NCBI GenBank assembly: GCA_947462335.1
Contig: OX381718.1
Location: 36,362,976 to 36,426,975, forward strand
Source of the DNA: Harmothoe impar
Lineage: Eukaryota > Annelida > Polychaeta > Phyllodocida > Polynoidae
Reading direction: 5' to 3'
Length of the DNA stretch: 64,000 nucleotides
Below the pieces are notes generated by a model, which saw only the letters and a program-made list of their open reading frames with translations, did no database searches and had not been told where the DNA came from. Shown in pieces: positions 24,201 to 37,200 of this stretch. Position 1 is the first letter of the stretch; the number at the start of each line of letters is the position of its first letter. A program made the position numbers and the translations under genes.

Positions 24201-25150
24201 ATAAAGTATGGAACATCTAAAATGTAATATAACAAAACAAAAGTCAGTACAAAGTTGAATCAACGTCGAATCATCATTGGATCAACATTGAAAACCAATA
24301 ATCAGTTGTTGATCCAATATTCTGTGTCCACTTGGGTGCTCGGGGAGGTGGGGGGGGGACATGCCTCCGCCTCATCACAGTGGACACAGAATATTGTAAA
24401 TTGTATTTATCATGATTTCATTTAATTATTCTGAATGTATTAAGCTCAATGACCTGGGTTTAAAATACATCATGTTTCCCCATCGTACATCTAGCTTTGT
24501 ATATGTGAGGTAAATGAACAAAAAAGAAAGAGATGAATATTGAATCAACATTCATAACTGATTCTCAATGTTGATCCAATATTGAACTGAAGCTTGTGCC
24601 CCCTAGGATTCCCGAGTGCCTGGTGTCCAGGTAATACAGCACTCTCCTGTTTTGATATGCAGATTTGCCATTTGACGCACTGATAATACAGACGTTAATT
24701 GCACCCTGGCTTATAAAGAGTGGAATATTGATTCATATATCACAAATCAATGGTTTAGATTAGAATTTCAAACAGTAGCTAAATATCTAGCCGCGCATAT
24801 ACCGTTTAAGGGCAGCCTGGTGCTTTAATACACAGTCCACATTTACCGTCATGGTACATGGCGGCAGCCCTGGCGAGTAACTCATCCTGCACCATTCCGA
24901 TCCTATGGGGTTGATGTCAACTGGATGGTTGGCATAACAACCAATTAATAGAGCCGTGATGTATCAGACCACCGTTAAAGGGTTGAGTGATGACCCACCC
25001 ACATGGCATGCACAATGCCAGCAGTAATGGTCTTACATAGATACAGCACAGCTGACGATAACCAAAGAGGAGGGATAATAATAAATTCACACCTCGTCTC
25101 ATCAGATATGCTAAAAGCTAATTGACTAGCCGTATACATGTAACAAAAGC
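21240..25150. other. Divergent intergenic region SP1/SP2
   Basis: Apart from the MITE at 23780, it holds GTTGATCCAATATT / AACGTTGA element fragments (22370-22450, 24245-24590), a GTA trinucleotide tract near 22848-22880 and a GGTTGTCAATTTGACGAG fragment near 23635. No coding exon recognised. It contains both upstream regions. Confidence 0.4.
23780..24023. mobile_element. MITE between SP1 and SP2
   Basis: Arms of about 27 bp, AGCCTGGGCTCCACTAGGGC and near complement, with GCGAAATG repeats inside. 244 bp, non-coding. Confidence 0.78.
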
Positions 25151-25156
25151 GCTGGG

Positions 25157-25163
25157 TATAAAG
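25157..25163 (+). promoter_or_regulatory. SP2 TATA box
   Basis: TATAAAG, 82 bases before the ATG of the signal-peptide exon at 25245. A start site near 25187 gives a 5' UTR of about 58 nt. Confidence 0.75.
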
Positions 25164-25244
25164 TGAGGTGAGGTACCAGGGTGGGACAGATCTCCTCCTG
25201 CGTGATTCCTGGTCATCAAGTCACTCCAAACTGACAAAGACAAC

Positions 25245-25299
25245 ATGTTTCGTGTTGCCCTCTGCATTCTGTTCATCACCCTTGTTGGGGCTACAGATG
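25245..25299 (+). CDS. SP2 exon 1: signal peptide
   Basis: [18 protein letters not shown], a classic secretory signal, ending in phase 1 at G|GTAAGT. It has the same length (55 nt) and phase as exon 1 of SP3. Confidence 0.8.
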
Positions 25300-28200
25300 G
25301 TAAGTTTGAGGTTGATCGCTACTCTCAACTTAGGGTAAAAAATACTCCAAATTCGTAAATATATTAGAATGGGCTTATATTGCATTGCCAGGTACATATA
25401 TGTACCTGGCAATGCACAAACTCCTGAGTTATGCAGTTTTGGGGCTGGGGAAGGCCAAACTAGAAAGTTCTTAATATGTTTAAACAAATTTATTTGAAAG
25501 GTATATACCTTGGCTCCTTGGAACACTTTTTGATACGTCTCTAACCCTAACGGTTCAGTTTTTATTGCCTCACGAAGCTGATTGTCATTATTTCGGGTGA
25601 TTCCGAGATTGAAAACACATGGATATTGATCTTTTTATGTTAAATACATCATAGCAACTCCTAATTTAGTTTACAACATGGTACAACATGTATCTCACAG
25701 CATACAAAAAATTTATATCCTCAGAAAAAACTTCTTGAGTTGTAGCCCAATCAATTTTGAATATTAACCAAAATTATGAAAATTTCCGTCACATACTCTC
25801 AACTTTACACTATTTTACTGAAAATGGTTCAATTAGTCTTCAAAATCAATCTATCATATCCTCATCATATATACTTCAATATATATGGAGCATTAAGACC
25901 ATTGGTTGTACCTACTATGCAAAGTACTAGCCTAAAGTATGGCCTGATCACTGATTTTACATCTCGGAATCACCCATATAATTCACCCATTAGATTATAC
26001 ATAAAGTTCTCCCATCACTAGCAAACTCCACACAACCTCTTTAAACTATCTCTACATGTACTAAACATGTGTGGGCTGAGCCCTGGGTATATTTTACAGC
26101 ATTTGCTACATTTTTACTAAAGGCACCTTCAAATATAACCCCAGTTTCCTGAATTTCCATCTAGGAATCATCCGTATCCAGCTGTTGGACATAAAGTTCT
26201 CCCATCACAACCAAACTCCACCCAGCCTCCCTAAACTATCTCTACATGTACAAAACATGTGTGGGTTGAGTCCTGGGTATATTCACCAGGATTTGGCACC
26301 ATTTGCCCATATGCACCATGTCTTAAAAAAACATTACCTTAGCTATACTAGAAAATTAGACCCTTTCAACCATAATAATTGTGCATTTCGTGATACTTTG
26401 AATATTGGATATATTGGTAAATGGTAAAATTCTGCTATTTTCAATTTGAGCTTGTACTTGTATTGCAATTATTTACCAAGGAATCATCTTTGGAATACTA
26501 TAGATGATCTGGTGATATCATGTTGCTCAAAATAACCAGGGGCATAAACCATGACTATTCAATACATTGGCTTTTGCCGTTTTACCCATTATTTTAGGCT
26601 TTAAATATGAGATTTTGACCATTTTTGCCCTCTTTTTTAACTTCAAAGCCCCAAAAACTCTAAAATTATGCTCGGGACCTCCTATCAAAATTTCTTTTTC
26701 ATGTAGGCCTAAGCAAATGGTCTGAAGAATTTTTTGAGAAAGTAAAAAAACGAATATTTTTTTCAGTGATATTTAGATATTGCTGAAAAATTATGCATTG
26801 AATTAAAATAATCAACCTCAACCTTTTTTTCATGAAAGGGTACATTTTTGGACCATAATTTTATTATTACCATTAAAGGACATAACCTAGGATTATCATG
26901 TGCAATACAACATTAATGTGGGCAGTGGTCCACTAAGAAAAAAACACGATAAAAATATCCCTTTTTTTTTGCATTTTTTATAAAAAATCTGTAAATAAAA
27001 AAGTAGCTGGGGACCACCCCAATTTGATTAAATTTTACATTTCTAAATGGTATAAGCTACCCCTCTGGGGAAAAAACAAGAAATTTCATGGATAAAGGAT
27101 AAGAGTAACGACCAACCTTAAGTGTTCATTAATTACAACACGTAAAGCAAACAGATATCTAAAGCCACAGGAGATATGCAATAAATTTGCCATCTTCTCA
27201 TTACCAGGTCGCGGTATTATCAGATGTTGTGTTGGGCTGTGCGGCCTAATTGATATTACCGGTAATAATAGATAGTTCCAGCTTTGAAGACATTTCCTGC
27301 TTTCATTTCAAGAAGTAACACTAGATCTAGAAATATTCCTGATTGAATAACACCATATTTCAATACACCTACCAGCGCCCTTTTGTTATCATGATACATG
27401 AAGGCGAGTAACCAGTGTACATATTTAAAGAATAGAAAACGACCTTCTCAGCCCTAGAAATGGCATCATCACATTTCTATCCCCAGGTAGAAATACTCCC
27501 ACTAGATGGCGGTTATACAACACAGTTTGCCATAAGATCAACTTTGGTATTTCCATTGATCTGCCCTTGTCATTTTTACTCGTGTTGATGGCTGCCACCA
27601 CCTGAGAGTTGTCTGTGATGCATCATGCCAACGGTGGCCCCATCTTTGCACAGATCTGAGAACGGGGAATAGCTCCTGAACATATTACATGGAATGTCTA
27701 ATTCTGGGACCGGGGTGATGTTGGTGTCTGTCTCGTTTGTTTGTTTGTAGCCCCAACTCTTAGTCCAAAACCCGGAGGCCCAGTTCAGCCCATGGACCAC
27801 CCCCCCCCCCCCCCCAACCCATGGTAGATGCATTGTCTGTGTGTAAAGTTGCAATGCTGTGGGTACGGAAGCCGACGAGGGCCATAGACATGCACCATGT
27901 GCTTAAGTGTCCTCATATGTGGGCTCTAGTACATATGCATGTTTGCATTGCTGTTAACAGTGAACTTTTTTGCTATCAGTCTGTCAACTTATGTCTTTAA
28001 GCTGTTGTCAAGGAGAGTTACCCACTGTCTGTCTGTCTGTTTATTAACAGGCATCCTTTAAGCCTGAGGGGTTGGACGGGTATGGGCGAAGGTATGGCTG
28101 GGGCAGGGCAAGGCAGGGCAGGGTGTGGCAGGGCAGGGTGGTGGAGGGTAGGGCAGGGTGCTGCAGCAGAGGCGTAGGAAGCAAATCTTCATTGGGGGGG

Positions 28201-31200
28201 GGGGGGGGCCAAGGGGGCCCACTCCAACCAACTTAAAGTATTGTTTTTTATGCATGATGTATCATATATATTAGTCAGGTCTCTTAGCGTCAATAAACCC
28301 TGAAATCGTTATTTTCTGGAAAAAAGTGCCATTTTCCCCCAATGTACTGCGAAAAATGTGGGGATCAATTCTACCCCTTGCAACAAAAGATTGCATCACT
28401 GGAACACTCCTTTTTTTTCAATATGGCTGACCAAATGCAGAAGATGAGATTTATTCCAGAAAATATGTTTTTAAATTATTCATTTCCCATCAACTTTTTC
28501 AAACTGAGTATGCTTGGAAACCATGTCCATACAAATATTCTCAGATGGGGACCCACCCTGAAAACCTATTATTACAGCAGGGGCAGCCATCTTTGCTTGG
28601 TCATTATAGGGGCCGTTAGGAGTTCAACGCAACCCCTCCAAACTTATATATGTTAAAGTGACTAAGGCAAAACTAATGTCTTAGTCCAAATGACTAACCC
28701 CAATACACATACAAAAGAAAGGACTAAGGTGGGTTAGTCAATTTGACTAAGCTAACAGCATTGACTAACACAGATTGATTGTATAGGGAGCAAGAAAATC
28801 ACTAAGAAACACTTTGTCATATTTTGGATTCCTATATGCCCAACCTATGTTAATCAATGCTGTCAGGTTAGTCAAATCGACTAACCCACCTTAGTCTTTT
28901 CATTTTAAGACATATTGGGGTTAGTCATTTTAACCAAGGTGTTAGTTTTGCCTTAGTCCTTTTTGAATATAAGTTTGTTCTTTTGACTGATGCTCCTATG
29001 ACAAACCTTGGCTAGCCACTACTGACTAACCTCTTAGAACAATATACATCAAGTCACTGCTATGACTTTGTCAAAACTACAAAGGGATGCCTTTACATGT
29101 AAAGATGACAAAGCTGATGACTTCAATACTTGGAGAGAGGCAATGGTAAAACAGAGCCTAACATTCCAATTATTGGATCTCATCCCCGGACACAGATCTT
29201 GATACTTGTCTTGATCAGGGCACACAGAGAAAAGAACTTACCTCTGTATGTTGAGGCTCTAGAGGCATTGATGTTCCTATTCTTTACCCTTGACCACTAC
29301 AACTAGTGCAGATTGATTTAAAAAATTGATATACGGGACCCTACCTGCTTTATTGCTCTATCAGACTTAGGGAAGCTGCGTCAGGGAACAAAGTCTGATC
29401 TGCTAAAATGCCTGGACACCAGCAATCACAAACCACCTAAGGCAGATTGTGTCATAGTTGATGGCCCTGCCCTTGTCCATATGTTGCCAGTATCAGGAAT
29501 CTCAACATTTGCAGAGTATTCTAAAAGGGTCTTTCAGATAGCCATTCTACAAGAACTGGACATTGATATTGTATGGACCGTTACTTGCCTCACAGTATCA
29601 AGAACAGTGTAAGGGAAAAGTGCGGAAGTAGGAGCCCTGTTAAACCAAAATACCTTGCAATAACTGGAAGGACTTCAAAGAACAAAACAGAGCTCTTTGA
29701 TTATCTTACCAATGAAGTCAAGGACACTATTTGGCCACAACATCAAGAAGTTTACATCACTTCAAATGACTCAGTCATTTCAAAAGGCACCACTGTACCC
29801 ATGGGAAACCGATCCCATGAGGAAGCAGATACCTGTGTTGTTATCTACCTGCCTCATGTTTTCATTTTTAGGATGCACTCCTCCAGCATACTAAAAGGGC
29901 TGTGTACCAAGCCAGTGTTTGGGCAAAGAGCAGAGTGCCAGAGCCTGACATACCGTCACCGGATAGTTGGGGGTGGAAACTAGACAATAACAACTAGTCT
30001 CCAGTATGGACGATAACTGCAAGTCAGATCGTGGCTGTGTAACGTGCAAGTGCAGAAAACTAGGACTTCTATGCACTGACCTCCGAAGTTGGACTTATCT
30101 CATATCGGAAAGTGAAATTTATTTTTATGGAATACAACAGCCCCATTGATTTAACCAAGGAATGCCGTATTTAACACCCTCGTTAAATAACCCATGGCCG
30201 TATTTAACGGCCTATGACGTCAACAAAAACGGCGGTTTGTTTACATTTCAATGGCATAGAAAGAAGCCATTTTAGCCTTTTTAGGCTCCCCCCTACCATA
30301 ATTTTGGTATTTTGAATCGGGAAAGATAAAAAATAAACACAAATGTGCACTCCTTTAAGTCTGTTGACTGGATTATTTCACTTGTTGACCCTTGGGCCGC
30401 ATTTCACTCGGCCTCCGAAATACTTGTGAAATACGGCCCAAGGTCAACTCATTAGACAGCTGACTATATGATGAGTGGCCCAGTCAGCAGGTATTTCAAA
30501 AATGAAGGACAATCTGATGCACAAGCCATCATGTACCATGGTTTTATACTGGACATTGTTTACCATATTATTTTGGCAGCCATATTGGATAAAACCTAAA
30601 CAGTTAAGGTCAAATATTTGATCTCTTCATGGAATGAAATATGTTGCTTACATGTATACGAACTGGAGAGGGTGTACCAATAGCCCTAACCGGCTAACTC
30701 CATATATAGGCCTGGTGGCGAGCAGGTCGTTAAGCCATAAACATCGGAGGTGACCGGTCGGTACCTCTCTTATCTTCTTCAAAGAGGATGCCGTCTTTAA
30801 TGACCCTGGAGGGGGTGTGGGAGCAGGTTGGGGACAGGTTGGGGGTCAGTCCCAGAGCCATGGTAGGAGATTCCCCATAGGAAATGCACTGAGCAGCTCC
30901 CTTTATTCAGGATCTTGATAGGAAAAATCCCTCAAAACTATGATATGAAACAGATTTAATGGATACCCTTATGGGGGACGATAGGTCAGACAATAAGGGT
31001 CCTCCCTATGGAAAGAATGTTTAGGTTTGACCCAGATAAACTGTCCTGAGACCAGTTATAAGTTGAGTATAGGCCTATCCCAGTACATTTCCTATGTATT
31101 CAATTACTGTATCAGTATTAAATGAACCAACTAAAATTCATCATACAAATTAATAGCCCCAGTAGCTTACTGAACTGCTCCCTATATACACATATTTTGA

Positions 31201-34200
31201 TTGTACATTATTCAGATTGTTCTGACATGATCTTGGTCCCACGGGTATTTAGGTCTTAGATCCAAGACTGAAATTAAATCATCAGGTGGGCTGTGTATAT
31301 ATCATTATCACTACTACCTATCCTAAATAATATTATACATGGTATTATATACATATTTCCTTGAAAAATTGTGAATGTGACAGCTCTCTGCACCGGTGCC
31401 TATGGTACAGTATAGAGCAGGGGGAGTTGTTTGACCCCCATGGGCGTGGCAGGGGGAGCACACGTCCGTGGAGGGGAGGGGAGGGGTAGGTGGGGGGTGA
31501 GGACACACGACCACCTCCACTATATATAGACTTAGAAACTCAGGCCTATTGTTTCTGTACTCATAATGTAGAATAATCCAGGTTTTCCTACCAATTTCTG
31601 ACAATTTTGAAACATGTCGTAAAATATGTGTTCCGGGGATTTTTTTTCTTGTTGCAAGGAAAAATGTTCAAAAGTATACCCATACCTATATGTGTACCAA
31701 TTTTGGTGCTTTTTTCCGGAAAATAACGATCATTTCGCTAAGGGACCTGACTATATGCTTCTATTAGATTGTACGGAAAAGTAGTATTTGGGCCCCCTTT
31801 AATTCTGATTTGGGGGCCCAGCCCCCTCTGCTCCCACTTTTCCCTATGCGGGAGAGTTAAGGATTGAAGATTGTGTGTACTATATTACAGGTCTTGACAA
31901 ATTTTGGGGGGGACCAAACATATTCAGGCCCCCCCTCCTCAGTGATTGGGGGGGGGGGCCCGGGCCCCCCTGCCCCCCCCCTTTTCCTACGCATTATGCA
32001 GGGTAAGGCAGGGTGGAACAGGGTAGTGCAGTATAGGGCAGGGTGATACAGGGTAGGGCAGGGAAGGATAATGTAGTACAGGGTATGGCAGGGAAGGGCA
32101 GGGTGGGGCAAGGTGGTACAGGGTAGTGCAGTATAGGGCAAGGTAGTACAGGTTAGGGTAGGGCAGGGCAGGGTGCCCTACCCTGCCCTGTCCTGCAGTA
32201 ACCTATCCTGCCCTACCCTAACTACGCAGTACCCTGTCCTGCCCTGCCCTACCTTGCAGTACCCTGCCCTACCCTGCAGTACCCTGCCCTGCCTTGCCCT
32301 ACCCTGCAGTGCCCTGCCCTGCAGTACCCTGCCCTGCCCTGCAGTGCCCTACCCTGCCCTGCAGTGCCCTACTCTGCCCTGCAGTGCCCTACCCTGTCCT
32401 ACCCTGCCTTGTCATTCTGTCTGAACTATATAGAGGCTCTGCATTTATATGTGTATATACTCAGTTACATCTCCCGCGCTTGACTTATGTTAACCGGTGA
32501 GGTTAGTAGGCCCTACCTATTTCTTCCACCTGGCGGTTGGGGCGCGCTCAGCCGCGCCAGGATTCAAAGTACGATCCGTTTGAAAATTGCCGAATTTAGT
32601 AATGACTAAACCTCACCAAAGTTGCCAAATTTGGTCATGATCAAACCTCACCAAACTTGCCAAATTTGGTCATGACCAAACCTCACCAAAGTTGACCAAT
32701 TTGTATCATTTACCATCTATCACGGGTCCTCTACAGGTATATTGGTGAGAACGTTTCACGCCCCTCCCCCCTCGCGGAAGGCACCGAAAAATCCCCCCCT
32801 TTGAACTGTAGTAACGCGCTGGCTTTTTTGCGTAAAAGGGGCTGAATTTTCTACGTCACCTCCTCAGGAGGGGTCGGAAATTTGTACACGATTTGCTGGG
32901 CTATGGTGAAGTGGGACAACATCTCGATGACACGTGTTACTAAATTACAGTAAAGTACTACAGTGCCCCAGTATGCTGTACAAGTGCTGAAGTTGTTGTT
33001 TTTATTGGCCATAGGTGACCTACGAAAACAACCAGTACTTTATGCAGATTGTTGAGTTTGTCCTTGGCGGGTCCTTGGGCAGACGTAATTTCATATCAAT
33101 TAAGGCCGGCGCTATTTCTAGGTAGATCTATGTCTGAGCGGGGGACCTGACTTAATTATACAATATGTAGAAACCAAAGCCTCTGGCACTGGGTGCAGGT
33201 AGAGTTGTGCCTCCTGACAAGCTCTAATGACACTCCCATGACATGGCAATTCATGGCAGCTTACGTCACGGCGTCACCTGAGTGAAGCAAGTAGCAGGCT
33301 GGTGGCTCCCCCTGTAGTCAATACACTGACTTACTTGTTAGTCATACACATTGTGTTCAATTGCACAAATTCATCACACGAAATTACCAATTGAGGCCAA
33401 ACATGCAAAAATGCAAACACACAGACATGCAACCACACAAATGCGAAACGTGATGTCACTCTCGGGCCACCGTACATTTGACATGTGCACATCCTTCGTG
33501 AGGACACTTTTTATGTCTAGTGTCCAGATGGGTGGAAAAGGTTGATGCTGAAGTGAGAGAAAAAGTGTCAAAGATCTGTGCTATAGACTGGGGTCCCACA
33601 ACTCTGGATTTGAAATTCATAGCACCCCCAACAAAACAGGAATAACATGGTATCAAATGAAAGGGGAATCCCATGGCTATCAGATAACAGTATGTGTCAC
33701 CCTGTAACCCTACAGACACATGCTGGTTGAGTCAAACAGCCGCACTAATGCCTTTAGCTATTTCAATGTACCATTACAAGTTGCCATGGAAATCAGCATT
33801 TTATTGTATGTGTCTGTAAGGTTACAGAGTGATACACACGCTAAGGTGATAGCCCTGGAATTCCCCTTTCATTTGACACCATGTTATGCCTGTTTTGTCG
33901 GGGGTGCTACGAAATTGTATTTCTAAGCCCCTTTTCTCACATTGGCCCCCAGTCAACCTGCCACAATCATGCCACAATTAGAAAAGAAAATTACTGTTTT
34001 TTTTTTTCCCATAGGTTGGCACCCTTCACCGATTGCCATAAATTATCCTAATGGGACAACAATAAAGCAAGGGTACAGGTTCAATGTGGTCATATTACAG
34101 GAGCATACAGAGTGATATAGCTGGTGACATATGAATTATGTTTATGATACAGTAACTATGTCTATCCATGCAACCTAGGCTAAAATGAATCGTCATAACC

Positions 34201-37200
34201 AAATGAACACCTTGGCACAATTTGACGCTTTTGTCACTCCGGTAACGATTTTTTGGCTAAGGGACCCTGCTGTAATCCCTGCCTTCAGATAATTCTAGGT
34301 GTCACTTTAGCAATGTTTAAAGCAGAAATCATCCCAGCTAACAAAAAAACGTTAATTTAACGTTCATCTAACGTTAATAATAGGTTAGATTAACGTTAGG
34401 AAATAACGTTAGATTGCAGTTAAAATCGTGGACTCAATCCAACGTTTTCTTAACGTCAGTAAAACGTTGATTCAATGTTTATCCAACGTTAAATAAACGT
34501 TGAGAAAACGTTGATAAACGTCATGCAGACAACGTTATTGCATATAACCTTGATTTAACCCAACATGTAACAATACTACCATGAAATATTGACGTTATTT
34601 TGAGGTTATTTCAACATTTTCCCAACCATTGTACCACCAACAGAAAAAGGAGAAATACACTATTAATTTGATGATAACCATGTAGTCATAGCCCGGGTAT
34701 TGGCTACACCTTTCATTCAGACTTGTAATGCCTTATCACAGCAGTCAAGTCCATTTTCTGTATACACATCTGGGTTATATACAGGAGAGTATGTTTATAC
34801 ATTATTATGAAACCAACCTGTCTGATATATAAATCTCCTAACTCCAAGAAACAGGTGTCTAACATATTTAATTTAATAGAAAGTAATCGGACCAGCCATT
34901 TAATTCTTTTTTTTTGCCAAACCACATCCAACAATGAATATAGATGATATAGATAATATATAATACATGAGTTCTCATTATTTCTGCTAATTTAGACAAG
35001 AATAACCATGTAAGAGCGGGCCTTTATCCTGTCATCACCTCACCTGCCACCTGGTGAGGTAGACTGGAATTACAATTAACGTTAATATAACGTTAAATCA
35101 ACGTTTTTCAATGTTATTTCTCCATTTCGCCATTGTTATGATACAAGGAGAATAACATTTATATCATGGATTTCTTTTCTAGGTAAAAATAATCATACAT
35201 AAATGAAGTTCAAATAATTATGGAACCAATGTTACCCCTGTGAACCAATAGAATAAGTATGAAGCCTGGGTGAATATGTAGGAATAGCATTGTGATTCCA
35301 GTGCAAAATAGAAAACATTTGGATATAATTGTTTTGACCATAATTCAATCAATTGTATTGCCATAATAGTCAAAGATGTAAAAGCCAGCACATTATGATT
35401 TACTAAAAATCTAAATTTATAATAAATGGAAGAACTATGGTCGTTTTAATTTGTCTATGGGGATTAACACTAAAGTGACATTGTTTAGCTTTTATGAATT
35501 ATCTAGACACCTATACATTTTAGCCATATGAAATCTAGAAAATGTAAGGGTTAGAGCATCCTATGTATACATTTCATGATATGGAGTAGTCCATAGTCCA
35601 AGTACACAGAAGAAATAAGGCTATGCTGGGCGATAATAGGGAATAAATATAGCACATGGTGATAGAAAGTCCCAGGAAAAACGTTGAAAAAACGTTGAAA
35701 AACGTTATTTAGTGGAGCTTATTCAGTAAACGATGATCTATCATTAAGCAGAAAAACGATATTTGATGAACGTTAAAATAACCTAAAATTAACATCATCC
35801 CTTTGCAGTTATTAGGGAAACGTCAAACCAATGTTAATATAACGTTTTTCACATAACGTTATTGGTTTAACCTTTAAATAACGTGTATCAACGTTGGTTT
35901 AACGTTCTTTGTTACCTGGGATTACTACGGATAGTAACAACATTTTTAGTCTGATGCATTATGGCCTAAATATCAGTTGCTATGGCAACATAGCTATATT
36001 TTAGCTATATTCAATGAGTTTTGGTTTTTCTTTCTTATACATTACATTTTTAAATTTGACAACTTTTTAAAATAACATATTAAATTAATTAGGCTTTATC
36101 TCCCTAATCTGTACACTTAGGGAGATTTGGGGTATAACACTTCTGCATGGTTATTCAATTTTGTTTACTTTGTCATTGATATACCTCTAGTTTGAATATT
36201 TATAAAATTTTATAAAATAAATTTCTTTATCAGGAACGCAGTAAAAGGAAGAGAGCACACAAAAGACCAATAGAGTAATCCACCATGCAGAAGGTGGATA
36301 TCTTTGTACAATACTTTCAGTGTTATCTGTCTATCAGAGCTTAACGAACTGCTAACCATATTATGTTCATGTTTCATGCATTCAGAAGGTTCCGCTGGAT
36401 GCGATTCATCAATTTCAGAAGGTATGTAATTACTTGATTTATGATAAAGTTCCACAAGGCCAACTTCCTATCAAGCATGTTCATAAATATCTTTGTCATT
36501 TCTGTTGAATGTCCAAACCATATAATAGCGTTTGGAAATGTCAGCTGGAGAAACATTACTTTCAAAAGATACAAGAAACATGTTACAAGTTCAGTTCATG
36601 CTGCACAAAATATATAGAGCTAAACCTGTAAAAACCGACTTTATAGCATACACCTCAACTAAAGAACAATAGAGTAATCCATAGTGCTGAAGCTGAATAT
36701 ATTTGTATATTATTTTCAGTGTCATATCTGTCTATCAGAGTTTAACCAACTGCTAACCATATTATGTTTATGTTTCATGCATCCAGATGATGCCACTGAC
36801 TGTGACTCATCAAGTCCTACAGAAGGCATGTTATTACATGATTTATGATGAAATTCCACTAGGCTAATTTCCTATCAGCAACTTTCATAAATGTCGTTCC
36901 TTTGTCACCTCTGCTGAATGTTAGGTTATCATCACTAGTGGCTCAGGATCTTATCCTTTAAACACATATGAAGAGTTTGGATGCAAAACGACATAAATCC
37001 ATTTTGTGAGTTTTGAGATAACAACATATTTGTAATTTTGAAGAGCTGGTGAAAAGAACATCATTTCTTTCAATTACTAATGTTTGATAGGCAATAAATG
37101 AAATATCTAGAAATCGATTTTTGAAATCCTTGATTATTATTGACGGAGAAAATAGCTGATTTAATGTAATTTTTCAGTTTTTTTGCAAAACGACATAAAT

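Larger units (their letters stand above)
28166..31852. mobile_element. Long-inverted-repeat element in SP2 intron 1
   Basis: Degenerate arms of roughly 250 bp face each other: outer GCGTAGGAA-like ends with G-runs (28166 and 31852), then AGTCAGGTCTCTTAGCG (28274) and CGCTAAGGGACCTGACT (31736-31753), then GTTATTTTCTGGAAAA-like sequence and CCTTGCAACAA. It encloses a MITE and a broken intronless gene. Whether the enclosed gene belonged to it is unclear. Confidence 0.55.
36265..36895 (+). repeat. Tandem duplication that made SP2 exons 2 and 3
   Basis: Segments 36265-36490 and 36664-36895 align along intron and exon, including CTGCTAACCATATTATGTT before each acceptor. A second, smaller duplication around 38075-38150 and 38450-38540 made exons 4 and 5. 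Confidence 0.82.

Noticed and set aside
31857..32500. [12 protein letters not shown] open frames
   Set aside because: Products of the inverted CCCTGC minisatellite.
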